A stretch of DNA of 64,000 bases from Planctomycetota bacterium (GTDB lineage Bacteria; Planctomycetota; B15-G4; SIAN01): contig SIAN01000002.1 of assembly GCA_009691715.1 (NCBI GenBank), positions 62,001 to 126,000 of the forward strand, read 5' to 3'. The notes beneath the pieces were generated by a model that did no database searches, was not told the DNA's origin, and saw only the letters and a program-made list of their open reading frames with translations. The translations under genes were made by a program, and so were the position numbers. Position 1 is the stretch's first letter, and each line of letters starts with the position of its first letter. This document shows positions 44,450-55,615 of this stretch, in pieces.

Positions 44450-45304
44450 CTACTGCCCGCCGCTGCTCGGCCGATCGACCTCGAACGTGAGCCCGCCCGA
44501 CGCGCGCAGCGTGAGGCGGTAGACCTCGCCCGTGCGCACCTTCATCGACGGTGCTTCGCCGTGCGCGGCGCGCACGCCGAGCGTCGCCGCCAGCTTTGGA
44601 TCGTGCGCGAGCTGCCAGAAGCGCTGCCAGACCTCGCGCTCCAGTTCGCTCAGCGACTCGACGTTGTCGCCGCCGCCGCCGCCTGGATCGTTGCCTCCAT
44701 ACGCACGCGGACGGGCACCATCGACATCCAGCGCAACGCCGGAGCTGGGCGCTTGCGCTTCGCCGAACAGTCGTCGGAACAGCACCAACGAGCTGCCCCG
44801 CAGCGGATCGCCGGCTTCGACCAACGCGTCCTCAAACTTCACCACCTGCGCGTCGACGTAGACCTGCTCGCCATCGAGCGTCGCCTCGATCGGCTCACCA
44901 ATCGGCGCGCTGTCGCTGTCGAGTTCCTGGAAGCGCACGCGCGTTCGCGTCACACCGGCCGCTTTCTCCTTCGACTGTTCGAGCACCACCAAGCGCGCGA
45001 CGCGACGCTCGACCTTCAGCAGCTTCTGCGCCAGCACCAGCCGCTCGATCTCCTTCTGCTTGGTGGCGACCTCGGCCGCGAGGCGGACGTTGTCGCCTGC
45101 GAGCCGGGAGTTCTCCGCAGAGGCCGCGCCGAGCTCGCCCTTCAGCCGATCGACCTCGGCGCTCTTCTGCGACAGCTCGCGCGTGCGCCGTTCCCCGCCG
45201 TCCTTCAGCTCGATCCCGAGCCAGACCGCGACGCCGCTCACCACGACGAAGCCAATCTTCGCAACGTTGCCAAGCAACGCGTTCGCCTGTCCGATCGCCG
45301 ACAT
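44450..45304 (-). CDS. Membrane-anchored coiled-coil protein of unknown function
   Basis: A 284-residue protein: one N-terminal membrane helix (IGFVVVSGVAVWLGIEL), a coiled coil at about residues 38-110 (SQKSAEVDRLKGELGAASAE), then a beta-rich domain (TRTRVRFQELDSDSAPIGEP, EATLDGEQVYVDAQVVKFED). GGAGGGGG precedes the ATG. The coiled coil plus beta domain recalls envelope spanning or MreC-like layouts, but no specific family was recognised. It lies 74 bases upstream of the M1 peptidase gene on the same strand. Confidence 0.7.
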   Translation of the reverse strand: MSAIGQANALLGNVAKIGFVVVSGVAVWLGIELKDGGERRTRELSQKSAEVDRLKGELGAASAENSRLAGDNVRLAAEVATKQKEIERLVLAQKLLKVERRVARLVVLEQSKEKAAGVTRTRVRFQELDSDSAPIGEPIEATLDGEQVYVDAQVVKFEDALVEAGDPLRGSSLVLFRRLFGEAQAPSSGVALDVDGARPRAYGGNDPGGGGGDNVESLSELEREVWQRFWQLAHDPKLAATLGVRAAHGEAPSMKVRTGEVYRLTLRASGGLTFEVDRPSSGGQ

Positions 45305-45466
45305 CGCCCCCTCCGCCGCAGCGCGCCGCCGCCCCGTCTCCCGACGCCGAACATAGCCGCGCGATGGTTCGCATCGACGCCCCGGCTATGGTCGCCGCAG
45401 CGTGCATGAGTTCGGGACTGGAGACGCGCGTGTCTCGCCACGAACCGCTCGCGTTGGGAGACGGCA

Positions 45467-45913
45467 ATGCTGAAGACCGGCGACAAGGCCCCTGACTTCA
45501 CTGCGACGGACCACCTCGGTCGTTCCGTGACGCTCGCGGGACTGAAGGGCAAGACGGTGGTGCTGTGGTTTTATCCCAAGGCCGACACCCCTGGCTGAAC
45601 CAAGCAAGGCTGCGGATTCCGTGATCGAATCCGCGACTTCGCGAAGTTGGACGCCGTAATCCTGGGCGCGAGCTACGACAGCGCCGACGACAACAAGAAG
45701 TTCGCCGAGAAGTTCACCTTCCCGTTCGTGCTGCTGTGCGACGGCGACAAGAGCCTGGCCAAGGCGTACGGCGCGTTCGATGCCGGCTCTCCCGACTATC
45801 CGCGTCGCGCCGCGTTCGTCATCGGCAAGGACGGAAAAGTCCTGCACGCTTGGGAAAAAGTGAAGGCCGCCGAATTCCCGGGCGAGGTACTGGCGCTGCT
45901 CAGCGGCAGCTGA
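45467..45913 (+). CDS. Selenocysteine-containing peroxiredoxin, BCP/PrxQ type (TGA at 45596-45598)
   Basis: The ATG at 45467 follows GGGAG. The frame runs 149 codons with TGA at codon 44 and a normal TGA stop at 45911-45913. The translation is a full BCP/PrxQ protein: GDKAPDFTATDHLGR, TVVLWFYPKADTPG-U-TKQGCGF, VILGASYDSADDNKKFAEKF, FPFVLLCDGDKSLAKAYGAF and RAAFVIGKDGKVLHAWEKVK. The TGA replaces the peroxidatic Cys exactly, and Cys49 is the resolving residue (U-x4-C). Such enzymes reduce hydroperoxides with thioredoxin as donor; Sec raises reactivity. Prx-type selenoproteins are known in bacteria, which supports readthrough. A perfect 8-bp hairpin lies 13 bases past the TGA. Confidence 0.88.
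45612..45634 (+). promoter_or_regulatory. SECIS element of the selenoperoxiredoxin
   Basis: GCGGATTC at 45612-45619 and GAATCCGC at 45627-45634 form a perfect 8-bp stem with a 7-base loop CGTGATC. The loop begins 21 bases after the TGA and has G in its second position, matching the bacterial SECIS pattern read by SelB. Confidence 0.75.
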
Positions 45914-45995
45914 CGCGTGCCAACGCGCGTCAGCAGGGCGCAACGCGCGCCAACGCGCGTCAGCAGGGCGCAACGCGCGCCAACGCGCGTCAGCG
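45911..45995. repeat. 30-base tandem repeat, hairpin-forming, between convergent genes
   Basis: A 30-base unit occupies 45921-45950 and 45951-45980 identically, followed by a half copy at 45981-45995. The segments TGACGCG and CGCGTCA pair, so each unit can form stems. It covers the 3' ends of the selenoperoxiredoxin gene and of the DUF3604 gene, suggesting a duplicated bidirectional terminator. Confidence 0.7.
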
Positions 45996-48900
45996 GCGCC
46001 GCACGCGGATTGGGCTCGACCACACGGTCTCGCCGTCGGCTTGGATGACGCGGACGTAGTACGTCGCGGTCGTGCCGGCGGCGAGCTCGTCGTCGCGCCA
46101 CTCGTGCGTGACTTCGGCGACGCCAAGACCCGTTTGCTCCGCGACCGCGAGGTCGTGCCGCTCGATCACGCTCAAGCGCCACTCCGTGCTCAGCGTTTTG
46201 CCCGAGATCCCTTCGCGCTGCGCCTTCGCCAGCGGGATGGACTGTTTTGCGCCGCTGCCGGCCTGCACCTGCAGCACCGCGTCGGCACTTGCACGCAGCC
46301 GCCCGCGGTAGCCGTCACGAACGCCGTTGCGCACGCCTTTCGGCCAGGTGAATCGCAGCACGCCGTCTTCGTTCTCGAGCGTTGGCCGGGTCGGATCACG
46401 CTTGCGATCGCCGTCACCCGAAGCGACGCCGAGCTTCCCGCCCTCGACCGCGACCGTGAGCGTGAAATCGACTCTTGGCGGAATCGACTCGGGCGCAAGC
46501 TCGAAGTGGATCGTCGACTCCGCTTGCGCGGACTCGCGATCGCGACCGAGTCGACGCCATGGCCGACCGTCCTTCAGCACCAGCACATCCCGAATGGGTT
46601 GGGTCATGCGCGCCGCGACGTGGATCGTCGGCGCGTCGCTGCAGTCGATCGACTCGCCCATGACGGCATCGCCGATGCGCAGCTCGACGACGAGGCCGCG
46701 CAGCGTCGTCGCGAACACGCGCCCCGCCGACAGCGCTGCGAACACCGACTCGGCGTCGAGTCGCTCCGCCAGCACGCCAGCGTAGGCCGCGCCGTTGCCA
46801 TGGTCGCTGCTGGCGATGAAGCCGACTTGCGGCAGCGCGCGCAGCGCGTCGACGGCGAACGAACCCGGAGCCAGCGCCCTCGCCGCCTGCCGCCAACAGC
46901 CCTCGAATTCGAAGCTGCCGCGCAGCGACTGATAGACCTCGACCAGCCGCGTGAGGCGCGGGTCGCAGTCGGCGAAATCGACCCGTCGTCCCGGATCGGC
47001 GCTGGTGTGGGGAATGACCAATGCCTGCCGCCCGGCGAGGCGCGCCGCGAGCCATTGCAACGACCCTTCCTTCGGATTCGAGGCGACCGCCAGCAACGGC
47101 GCGTCGGCCTCGGCGAACACGACATTCACGTGACCCTGCGCCTGCGTCGAGCATTCGTAGCCGGCGAGCGGCAATAGCGTCGGCGTCGCCTCGAACGCGA
47201 GCTGCCGGCAGAGCCGCGCCCACGCACTCGGATCCAGATGCCCAGCGTGGTCGGTCACGGCGAGGAAATCGTCGCCGTAGACGTCACGCGCGAACGCGTA
47301 GCGATCCTCCGGCAGCGGCTCGATGCCGCGACTGCAGCGCGACAGCGAGGTGTGGCGATGCAGGTCGCCGTACCAGACTTTCCAGGTCGTGGCGCCGCGC
47401 GTGACCTCGTGTCGCTTCGCGCCGGACACGAAGGGGTCGTCCGCCGCCGCGCCGGCCGGATGGAAGTGCGGCACTTCGCGCCGAACCGGCCGTTCCTTCC
47501 AAACCAGCGGCGCACGGTCCGGCGGTGCAGCGCCCTCTGAAGATTCGGAAGAGTCTGAAGGCGCTGCCGCCGTGTGCGTCGCGACCACCAACGCCGACGG
47601 CCCGGTCCAGGTGGCGAACTCGTCGCCATGCGCTGCGGCCGCCTGCTTCTGCGGTGCGGGCAAACCGACTGCATTCCAGAGCGACCCAGTTTTGAGCCGG
47701 CGATCGGCCTGCGCCGCGACCATGACGCCGTCACCGATCGCGACGATCGCGCCCGCATCGCAGAGTCCGGCGCTCTCCTCGAGCTCGAACACTTGCGACC
47801 AACCGCCCGCCTCGAACCACTGCACCAAGAGCGGGCTGCCGGAACGCCGATCGCGCGCCGTCGACTGCAGGTTGAAGCGATGGACGATCCACGGCCGCCC
47901 GCTCGCATCGACCGCCAGACGCGGCACGCCGCCACCCCAGCCCAGCAACGGCGCGCCCGGCACCTCGCCGACGCCCCATCCCGGGCCGGCGCGCGTCTCC
48001 TCGACGACGCCCCCGCGCAAGCGCGCGATCTGCACATGGACCGAGGCCTCGACGCGCTGCCCGCCGCTCAATTCCGCCGGCAGCGAAGTCCCGCGACGGC
48101 TGTCAATCAGCCGATCCCACGCGATCCAGAGCGTCCCGTCCGCGGCGCCGGCGAGCGCCGGGTGCAGGTCATCGGCCTGCGACTCCGCCGAGATCGCGCG
48201 CGCTTCGCCAAGCGGTGCGAGCGGACGCGTCAGCACTTCGTAGTCGCGCTCGACGAAGCCAACCCAAGCGATCCAGAGCGTGTCGCCGGCGCGCGCCAGC
48301 ACCGGATCGAGATCGCTGCCCTTCCCGCTGCCGACCACCACCGTCGCGCCGAGCTGGTCCCCGACGAGCGGCGCCGCGACGACGTCGAACGAGCCGCCGT
48401 CGGACGAACCGCCTCCGTGCGCCTCGTCGGCGACCCATTGCTCCCACGCAATCCACGCCGTCCCATCACTGGCAACGGCGATTTCGGGATCGCGGGCGGG
48501 CGCGGATCCGGACGTCAGCGTCAGTGCCACCGGCACGCCGGACGAATCGAGGCGCGCGCCGCACAATTGCGGCACGCCCGCCACCACTTCGCTCCAAACG
48601 ACCACGAGATCCCGCTTGCCGACCCACGCCGCGCTCGGAGCGTCGCGCGACGCGGGCGTCGGCGTGAGCTCGATCGTCGCTTCGACCGCGCCGGCGGCGG
48701 TCAACTGCTGCGCGACGATGAAATCGCCGGCCGCGGCGCGCCACTCACGATCGACCAACCACGCCCCGCCGTCCGGCAACGCCACCAGCGCCGGCGCCGA
48801 CCGCTCCCGATCGTTGCCCTCGAGACGCGCGCTCGCTGCCAACGGCGTCCGCGGCGCCACGTCACGCGCGACCAGATCGTCCGCCCCTTCGGCCGATTCG

Positions 48901-49073
48901 CCACCGCCGCCATCGGCTCCATCGCGCTCGCCCTGCGCTGACTGGGGGCGCGCTGCCGGCGGCGTGCGTGTCGCCTGCCGCGCAAGCAACGGCCACACGA
49001 GCAGCAGCGCCGGCGCGAGCAGCCCTGCCGCCACCCGGCATCGGCGCGCTCGATCCTCGCTGGCGTGGCCCAT
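45990..49073 (-). CDS. Secreted DUF3604/PHP-domain protein with long N-terminal region
   Basis: A 1027-residue protein. The ATG at 49073 has GAGG five bases upstream and starts a signal anchor (LLAPALLLVWPLLA); the longer frame to 49250 would encode a GPENV repeat instead. Residues 80-470 hold repeated strands (WIAWEQWV, WIAWVGFV, WIAWDRLID) like a sialidase-type propeller. From about 565 the PHP-type domain appears: YGDLHRHTSLSRCSRG, DDFLAVTDHAGH and, near 753, IASSDHGNG, all metal-binding His/Asp motifs of DUF3604. The C-terminus has a jelly-roll-like domain. It may act as a phosphoesterase or amidohydrolase at the surface. Confidence 0.82.
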   Translation of the reverse strand: MGHASEDRARRCRVAAGLLAPALLLVWPLLARQATRTPPAARPQSAQGERDGADGGGGESAEGADDLVARDVAPRTPLAASARLEGNDRERSAPALVALPDGGAWLVDREWRAAAGDFIVAQQLTAAGAVEATIELTPTPASRDAPSAAWVGKRDLVVVWSEVVAGVPQLCGARLDSSGVPVALTLTSGSAPARDPEIAVASDGTAWIAWEQWVADEAHGGGSSDGGSFDVVAAPLVGDQLGATVVVGSGKGSDLDPVLARAGDTLWIAWVGFVERDYEVLTRPLAPLGEARAISAESQADDLHPALAGAADGTLWIAWDRLIDSRRGTSLPAELSGGQRVEASVHVQIARLRGGVVEETRAGPGWGVGEVPGAPLLGWGGGVPRLAVDASGRPWIVHRFNLQSTARDRRSGSPLLVQWFEAGGWSQVFELEESAGLCDAGAIVAIGDGVMVAAQADRRLKTGSLWNAVGLPAPQKQAAAAHGDEFATWTGPSALVVATHTAAAPSDSSESSEGAAPPDRAPLVWKERPVRREVPHFHPAGAAADDPFVSGAKRHEVTRGATTWKVWYGDLHRHTSLSRCSRGIEPLPEDRYAFARDVYGDDFLAVTDHAGHLDPSAWARLCRQLAFEATPTLLPLAGYECSTQAQGHVNVVFAEADAPLLAVASNPKEGSLQWLAARLAGRQALVIPHTSADPGRRVDFADCDPRLTRLVEVYQSLRGSFEFEGCWRQAARALAPGSFAVDALRALPQVGFIASSDHGNGAAYAGVLAERLDAESVFAALSAGRVFATTLRGLVVELRIGDAVMGESIDCSDAPTIHVAARMTQPIRDVLVLKDGRPWRRLGRDRESAQAESTIHFELAPESIPPRVDFTLTVAVEGGKLGVASGDGDRKRDPTRPTLENEDGVLRFTWPKGVRNGVRDGYRGRLRASADAVLQVQAGSGAKQSIPLAKAQREGISGKTLSTEWRLSVIERHDLAVAEQTGLGVAEVTHEWRDDELAAGTTATYYVRVIQADGETVWSSPIRVRRR

Positions 49074-49081
49074 CGCAACCT

Positions 49082-49124
49082 CGTTCTCTGGTCCGACGTT
49101 CTCTGGTCCGACGTTCTCTGGTCC
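49082..49124. repeat. 15-base tandem repeat, three copies, upstream of the DUF3604 start
   Basis: CGTTCTCTGGTCCGA is repeated at 49082-49096 and 49097-49111, with a third copy of 13 bases at 49112-49124. It lies 9-51 bases before the ATG on the minus strand, within the leader, and runs directly into the ribosome site. It could change copy number and tune expression. If translation began further upstream it would encode a GPENV repeat. Confidence 0.75.
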
Positions 49125-49248
49125 CGATTCTCGCGCTCGATCGCGGACGCTGGTGAAGACCCCGTTCCTTGCGTCGGCCAAATGGGACCGGCAATCTACG
49201 CCGACTCGTCTTCGTCGCCCCACTCCCTGATCGGCAGGATGCGCGCCC

Positions 49249-49716
49249 ATGCCCTACCTGAACGTCACGCCACCACAGGCGAAGGAACTGCTCGACGAGA
49301 GCAATGGCAAAACCGAGAGCAATGGCAAAGCCGACGGCAACGGCTGGACCTACATCGACGTCCGCACCGAAGCGGAGTTCGCGGCCGGTCATCCGGCGGG
49401 CGCCTCGAACCTGCCGATCGCGATCGGCACGCCGCCGCAGATGACGATGAACCCCGAGTTCCTCGCGGTCCTGAAGGCGTCGTTCAAGAAGGACCGGAAG
49501 CTCCTGTTCGGCTGCGCGTCGGGCGGCCGTTCGGCACGCGCGTGCGAGTTCGCCGCGAACGCGGGCTTCCTTGCGCTGGCGAACATGACCGGCGGCTTCC
49601 ACGGCGCGCGCTCGCCGCAGGGCGCGATGGAGAAGGGCTGGGCCGCGTGCGGCCTGCCAGTCGAGACGGTCTGCGCCAGCGACAAGAGCTACGAGGCGCT
49701 GCGCCGCAACGTGTGA
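49249..49716 (+). CDS. Rhodanese-like sulfurtransferase
   Basis: A 155-residue single rhodanese domain: WTYIDVRTEAEFAAGHPAGA, SNLPIA, and the active loop LLFGCASGGRSARACEFAAN where Cys carries the persulfide. An in-frame duplication (ESNGKTESNGKADGNG) lies in the first loop. Single-domain rhodaneses move sulfane sulfur from thiosulfate or persulfides to acceptors. AGGA precedes the ATG, and the gene is divergent from the DUF3604 gene. Such proteins may also handle selenium, but nothing in the sequence shows that. Confidence 0.88.
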   Translation: MPYLNVTPPQAKELLDESNGKTESNGKADGNGWTYIDVRTEAEFAAGHPAGASNLPIAIGTPPQMTMNPEFLAVLKASFKKDRKLLFGCASGGRSARACEFAANAGFLALANMTGGFHGARSPQGAMEKGWAACGLPVETVCASDKSYEALRRNV

Positions 49717-49753
49717 CCTGCGACTTCGGCGTCGCGCTCCGCCGCATCCTTTC

Positions 49754-51319
49754 CTACTCGACGAGCGCGAGCTCCTCGACTCGACAAGAGGCGAGGTCGA
49801 AGCTCCGACCGTCGGCCATCGCGACGCAACGCGACGCGATCAGCTCGATCTCGACCGCCGCTGCGCCCCGGCCAGTCGCCGCCGGCGGTAGCGCGAAGCG
49901 GCGTCGCACGATGTCGCGGCCGCCCGCCGGCAACTCGAGTTGGCCGAGAGGAGCGCCGTCGATCTCGACCTGGATCCGCAACGGCAGCAGGTCGTCGCGT
50001 CCGTCGATCGGTGCTAGCGCGACTTCGATCAGCGGCGCCGCACGCGGCAACAACGCGTGCAGACGCGGCCCCATGAACCCTGCCGGCGACAATCCGCCGA
50101 CGACCTGGTTCATGCCCTCGCCGCGTGGAGGAGCGATGACGGCACGCAGCGCCGCGACGTTGGCGCTGCGTGCCGCCGCGGCGAGTCGCGCGAATTCCGC
50201 GGCGTCACGGCGCGGGGCGCGACGTTCCGTGAACGATGGCGGAACGTCGGTGATCGGAGCCACCGACTCGATCCACCGCAGCGTGGTCGTCAGCTCCTGC
50301 GCGAGCCAGCGCGCGAGCATCCCAACAGTCGTCGAGTTCGGATGCGGATCGTCCGGCAGCACGTCTGCCGGCTCGACCGAACGGAGCAGTGGCACCAGCG
50401 GCAACTCGGGACGCAACTCCACCACGCGCGCGAGCAACGCGTGGTTGAACCGCGAGTCGATGTACGAGGCGACGGCGAAGCGGACGGAGACTGTGCCGAG
50501 CTCTGCGTCGAACTCGCCGATCGCGCGCGCCATAGCGTCGTAGCGACGCGACGGCTCGCCGCCGAGGTCGGCATTCAGGGCGATCAGACCGACCTGTTCC
50601 TCGCCGATCGAGAGTTCGCCGGCCTCGACCCGTCCCGCCAGCGCCAGCAGCCGCTCCTGCACGCGGTTCATGCTGATCGCGACCCACGGGTTGCTGCTGG
50701 CGACGTCGGGCACCAGACGACGCCGGCCGCGGTCGGCGAGCCCCTCGGTGTCGGAAAGGTCGTTGTCGATCGGCAGGAACACGACGATCGAAGGCGCGAG
50801 CCGGTCGCGATGGTCGCGAAGGAACGACCATGCGTTGCGCCAGTTCCAGCCCGGAATGGCGACCGTCCGCACGATCCAGGCTGGCGCGGCCTCATCGCCG
50901 CGCGCATGCGCCAGCAACCCCTCCAACTGCTGGCCGAGACAGCTCGCGTCGTCGAGACCGAAACCAAACGCGAGCGAATCGCCCAGGATGATGAGCGTGC
51001 GTGCGCGGGCAGACGGAGCCGGGCCGGCGCGGCGACGCAGCCCGAGCTCGTCGGACTCGACCGCAACGCCGCCGATGGTGAGCGTCGTCGATGGGCGCAG
51101 CGTGTAGCCGACCAGCGGGTCTACGTGCGCCTGGTAGAAGCCGCGGACCGTACCGAGCTCAGGCGCAGGCGGCATGACCGCGAGCGGCGTGCGCGGCACC
51201 GCGAGTGGCCGGCGGAACAGCGCTCGCGGTGCCCGGCCGGTCAGAAGCGTGTAGCCACCCGCCGCGAACATGAGCAACGCCGCCGGACCCAGCACTGCGA
51301 TCAGGATTCGTCGGAACAT
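49754..51319 (-). CDS. Membrane-anchored SGNH/GDSL-type hydrolase
   Basis: A 521-residue protein. The ATG at 51319 has GGGAG upstream and starts a membrane anchor (ILIAVLGPAALLMFAAGGYT). SGNH blocks are visible: LIILGDSLAFGFGLDD (Ser), IPGWNWRNAW (Gly), VVFLPIDNDLSD (Asn) and DDPHPNSTTVGML (Asp-His pair). A C-terminal beta domain (LIEVALAPIDGRDDLLPLRI) follows. Enzymes like this esterify or de-esterify surface polysaccharides or lipids. It is divergent from the ALDH7 gene, and no exopolysaccharide genes are adjacent. Confidence 0.82.
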   Translation of the reverse strand: MFRRILIAVLGPAALLMFAAGGYTLLTGRAPRALFRRPLAVPRTPLAVMPPAPELGTVRGFYQAHVDPLVGYTLRPSTTLTIGGVAVESDELGLRRRAGPAPSARARTLIILGDSLAFGFGLDDASCLGQQLEGLLAHARGDEAAPAWIVRTVAIPGWNWRNAWSFLRDHRDRLAPSIVVFLPIDNDLSDTEGLADRGRRRLVPDVASSNPWVAISMNRVQERLLALAGRVEAGELSIGEEQVGLIALNADLGGEPSRRYDAMARAIGEFDAELGTVSVRFAVASYIDSRFNHALLARVVELRPELPLVPLLRSVEPADVLPDDPHPNSTTVGMLARWLAQELTTTLRWIESVAPITDVPPSFTERRAPRRDAAEFARLAAAARSANVAALRAVIAPPRGEGMNQVVGGLSPAGFMGPRLHALLPRAAPLIEVALAPIDGRDDLLPLRIQVEIDGAPLGQLELPAGGRDIVRRRFALPPAATGRGAAAVEIELIASRCVAMADGRSFDLASCRVEELALVE

Positions 51320-51437
51320 CGCGTCTCCCGTCAATGAGGCGCGCGACCGTAGCTCGTCGCACACTTGCACACGCCAGCGACCGCCTGCAGACTCGCCCGC
51401 CCACATGCGATGCGTCGGCGAGCAGACGAGGATCTTC

Positions 51438-52967
51438 ATGCACGCGTTCAGGGAGCAGCTTGGCCTCGCCGATCCGGCGCCGGGATTCCTCTGCGGCGCC
51501 GAGTCGGGCGGCGGCGGTGCGCTGCTCGAATCGCGCAATCCCGCGACCGGTGAGCTGCTCGGCCGGGTGCGGCAGGCAACGCGCGCCGACTACGAGACCG
51601 TCGTGGCGCGGGCGGCGGCAGCGTTTGAGAAGTGGCGCTTGGTCCCGGCGCCGCAGCGCGGCGAGATCGTGCGCCAGATCGGCGACGAACTGCGTCGCGC
51701 GAAGGAGCCGCTCGCGCGGCTGGTCACGGCCGAGTGCGGGAAGCTGCTCACCGAAGCCCGCGGCGAAGTGCAGGAAATGATCGACATCGCCGACTTCGCG
51801 GTCGGGTTGTCACGCCAGCTCTACGGCCTCACCATGCACTCGGAGCGGGCAAGCCACCGCATGTACGAGCAGTGGCACCCGCTCGGCGTAGTCGGGATCA
51901 TCAGCGCGTTCAACTTTCCGGTCGCGGTGTGGAGCTGGAACGCGATGCTGGCCGCCGTCTGCGGCAACGCGATGGTCTGGAAGCCGTCGCCGAAGACGCC
52001 GCTCTCCGCCGTCGCGGCGCAGCAGATCGCGACGCGGGTGCTCGCGCGAAACGGCCACCCTGACGTGATGGGCCTCTTGATCGGCGAAGTGGCCGATGTC
52101 GGCGAGCCGCTGCTGGACGACAAGCGCGTGCCGCTGGTCTCGGCCACCGGCAGTTGTGCGATGGGCCGCGTGGTCGGCGAGCGCGTCGCGCGGAGATTCG
52201 GTCGCACATTGCTCGAGCTCGGCGGCAACAATGCGATCCTCGTCCTCGACGACGCCGACCTCGGTCTGGCGCTGCGCGCGATCGCGTTCGGCGCGGCCGG
52301 GACGGCCGGACAGCGCTGCACCACGACGCGGCGCGTCTACCTGCAGAAGGGAATCGCAGCGACGTTGACCGCGCAGTTGGTGAAGGCGTACGGCAGCTTG
52401 AAGATCGGCGATCCGCTCGCGGAAGGGACGCTGGTCGGGCCGCTGATCGACCGCGCCGCCGTCACCGGCTACGAGCGCGCGATCACGCAGGCGCAGAGCG
52501 AGGGAGCGACACTGCTCTGTGGCGGAAAGGCTCTTTCCGGCAAGGGCTTCGAGTCCGGCTGCTTCGTCGAGCCCACTCTGATGCAAGCGCGCGCCGATCT
52601 GCCGCAACTGCAGCACGAGGTGTTCGCGCCGATCACCTACCTGATCGAGGTGGCCGACCTCGACGAGGCGATCCGCTGCAACAACGGCGTGCCGCAGGGA
52701 CTCTCGTCCGCACTCTTCACCTTGAACCTCCGCCACGCCGAGCGCTTTCTTTCGACTGCCGGCAGCGACTGCGGCATCGCCAACATCAACATCGGCACCA
52801 GCGGCGCCGAGATCGGCGGCGCGTTCGGCGGGGAGAAGGAGACCGGCGGCGGCCGCGAGGCGGGCAGTGATTCGTGGAAGGCCTACATGCGCCGCCAGAC
52901 CTGCACCATCAACTGGGGCACACAGTTGCCGCTCGCGCAGGGCGTCGTGTTCGACGTGGGGAACTGA
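51438..52967 (+). CDS. Aldehyde dehydrogenase, ALDH7 (antiquitin) family
   Basis: A 509-residue enzyme. ISAFNFPVAVWSWNAMLAAV and LLELGGNNAILVLDDADLGL (catalytic Glu), GTAGQRCTTTRRVYL (catalytic Cys) and INIGTSGAEIGGAFGGEKET are close to ALDH7A1/AmaB, which oxidises alpha-aminoadipate semialdehyde in lysine catabolism. GAGG lies upstream of the ATG. The gene starts a plus-strand series with a membrane protein and acetyl-CoA synthetase; aldehyde oxidation to an acid, then CoA activation, is a natural sequence. Confidence 0.92.
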   Translation: MHAFREQLGLADPAPGFLCGAESGGGGALLESRNPATGELLGRVRQATRADYETVVARAAAAFEKWRLVPAPQRGEIVRQIGDELRRAKEPLARLVTAECGKLLTEARGEVQEMIDIADFAVGLSRQLYGLTMHSERASHRMYEQWHPLGVVGIISAFNFPVAVWSWNAMLAAVCGNAMVWKPSPKTPLSAVAAQQIATRVLARNGHPDVMGLLIGEVADVGEPLLDDKRVPLVSATGSCAMGRVVGERVARRFGRTLLELGGNNAILVLDDADLGLALRAIAFGAAGTAGQRCTTTRRVYLQKGIAATLTAQLVKAYGSLKIGDPLAEGTLVGPLIDRAAVTGYERAITQAQSEGATLLCGGKALSGKGFESGCFVEPTLMQARADLPQLQHEVFAPITYLIEVADLDEAIRCNNGVPQGLSSALFTLNLRHAERFLSTAGSDCGIANINIGTSGAEIGGAFGGEKETGGGREAGSDSWKAYMRRQTCTINWGTQLPLAQGVVFDVGN

Positions 52968-52970
52968 CGC

Positions 52971-53584
52971 GTGGTGGGCGTGATGGATGCAACGGGCAAG
53001 ACGGCGCCGCCGCGCCGAAGCCCCCGGTTCGCGTGGGCGGCGCTGTGCCTCGCACTGCTGCTCGGTGCGCTTGCGCTTTCGTTCTGGGCGGCGACGAAAA
53101 ACTTCGCCATCGCCGACCCGGTGCAGTCGCCTGAGACCAAGAAGGTGCTCGAGATGGCGCGCGTCGAGGGCGATGTGTCGCGCGTGATGTTCTCGCGCTA
53201 CTTCGCGTCGGAGAGCAACCGCGCGCTGTTCACCTTCAAGGGACCGTTCCAGGCGATCTGCGCACTGCTGGCGTGGCTGCTCGCGTTTCGGGCGGCGAAG
53301 GGTCGGCGGCGCGGAGCACTCGCGCGCGCGTTGCTGGCGACCGTGACGGTGGTGGCGATCGCGCTCGCCGCGATGGTGCCGCAGATGATCGAGAAGGGGC
53401 GCGCCATCGACTTCGTGCCGCGCGAACCGCCCACCGCGGAACGCGCGGCGTTCATGCGCTGGCATGGCGTCTACATGGTCGGCGACGCCCTCCTGCTGCT
53501 GGCGTCGTTGGCGCTCTTGCCGCTGCTGATGAACCTGTCCGAGACACCGCGAGCAAGCGGTGCCTCCCCTGCCGGAGATCGTCC

Positions 53585-53588
<4 letters not shown>
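52971..53588 (+). CDS. Four-helix membrane protein (DUF4149/TMEM205-like layout)
   Basis: A 205-residue protein with four hydrophobic helices ([68 protein letters not shown]) and a Phe/Tyr-rich loop with [14 protein letters not shown]. The arrangement resembles DUF4149-type proteins, whose role is unknown. The start is GTG 52971 or ATG 52983. It begins three bases after the ALDH7 stop, and its TGA overlaps the GTG of acs, so it belongs to that operon. Confidence 0.7.

Positions 53589-55607
<2,019 letters not shown>

Positions 55608-55615
<8 letters not shown>

Noticed and set aside
45911..45995. CRISPR array from the 30-base repeats
   Set aside because: The copies are directly adjacent without spacers, there are only two and a half of them, and no cas gene is nearby.
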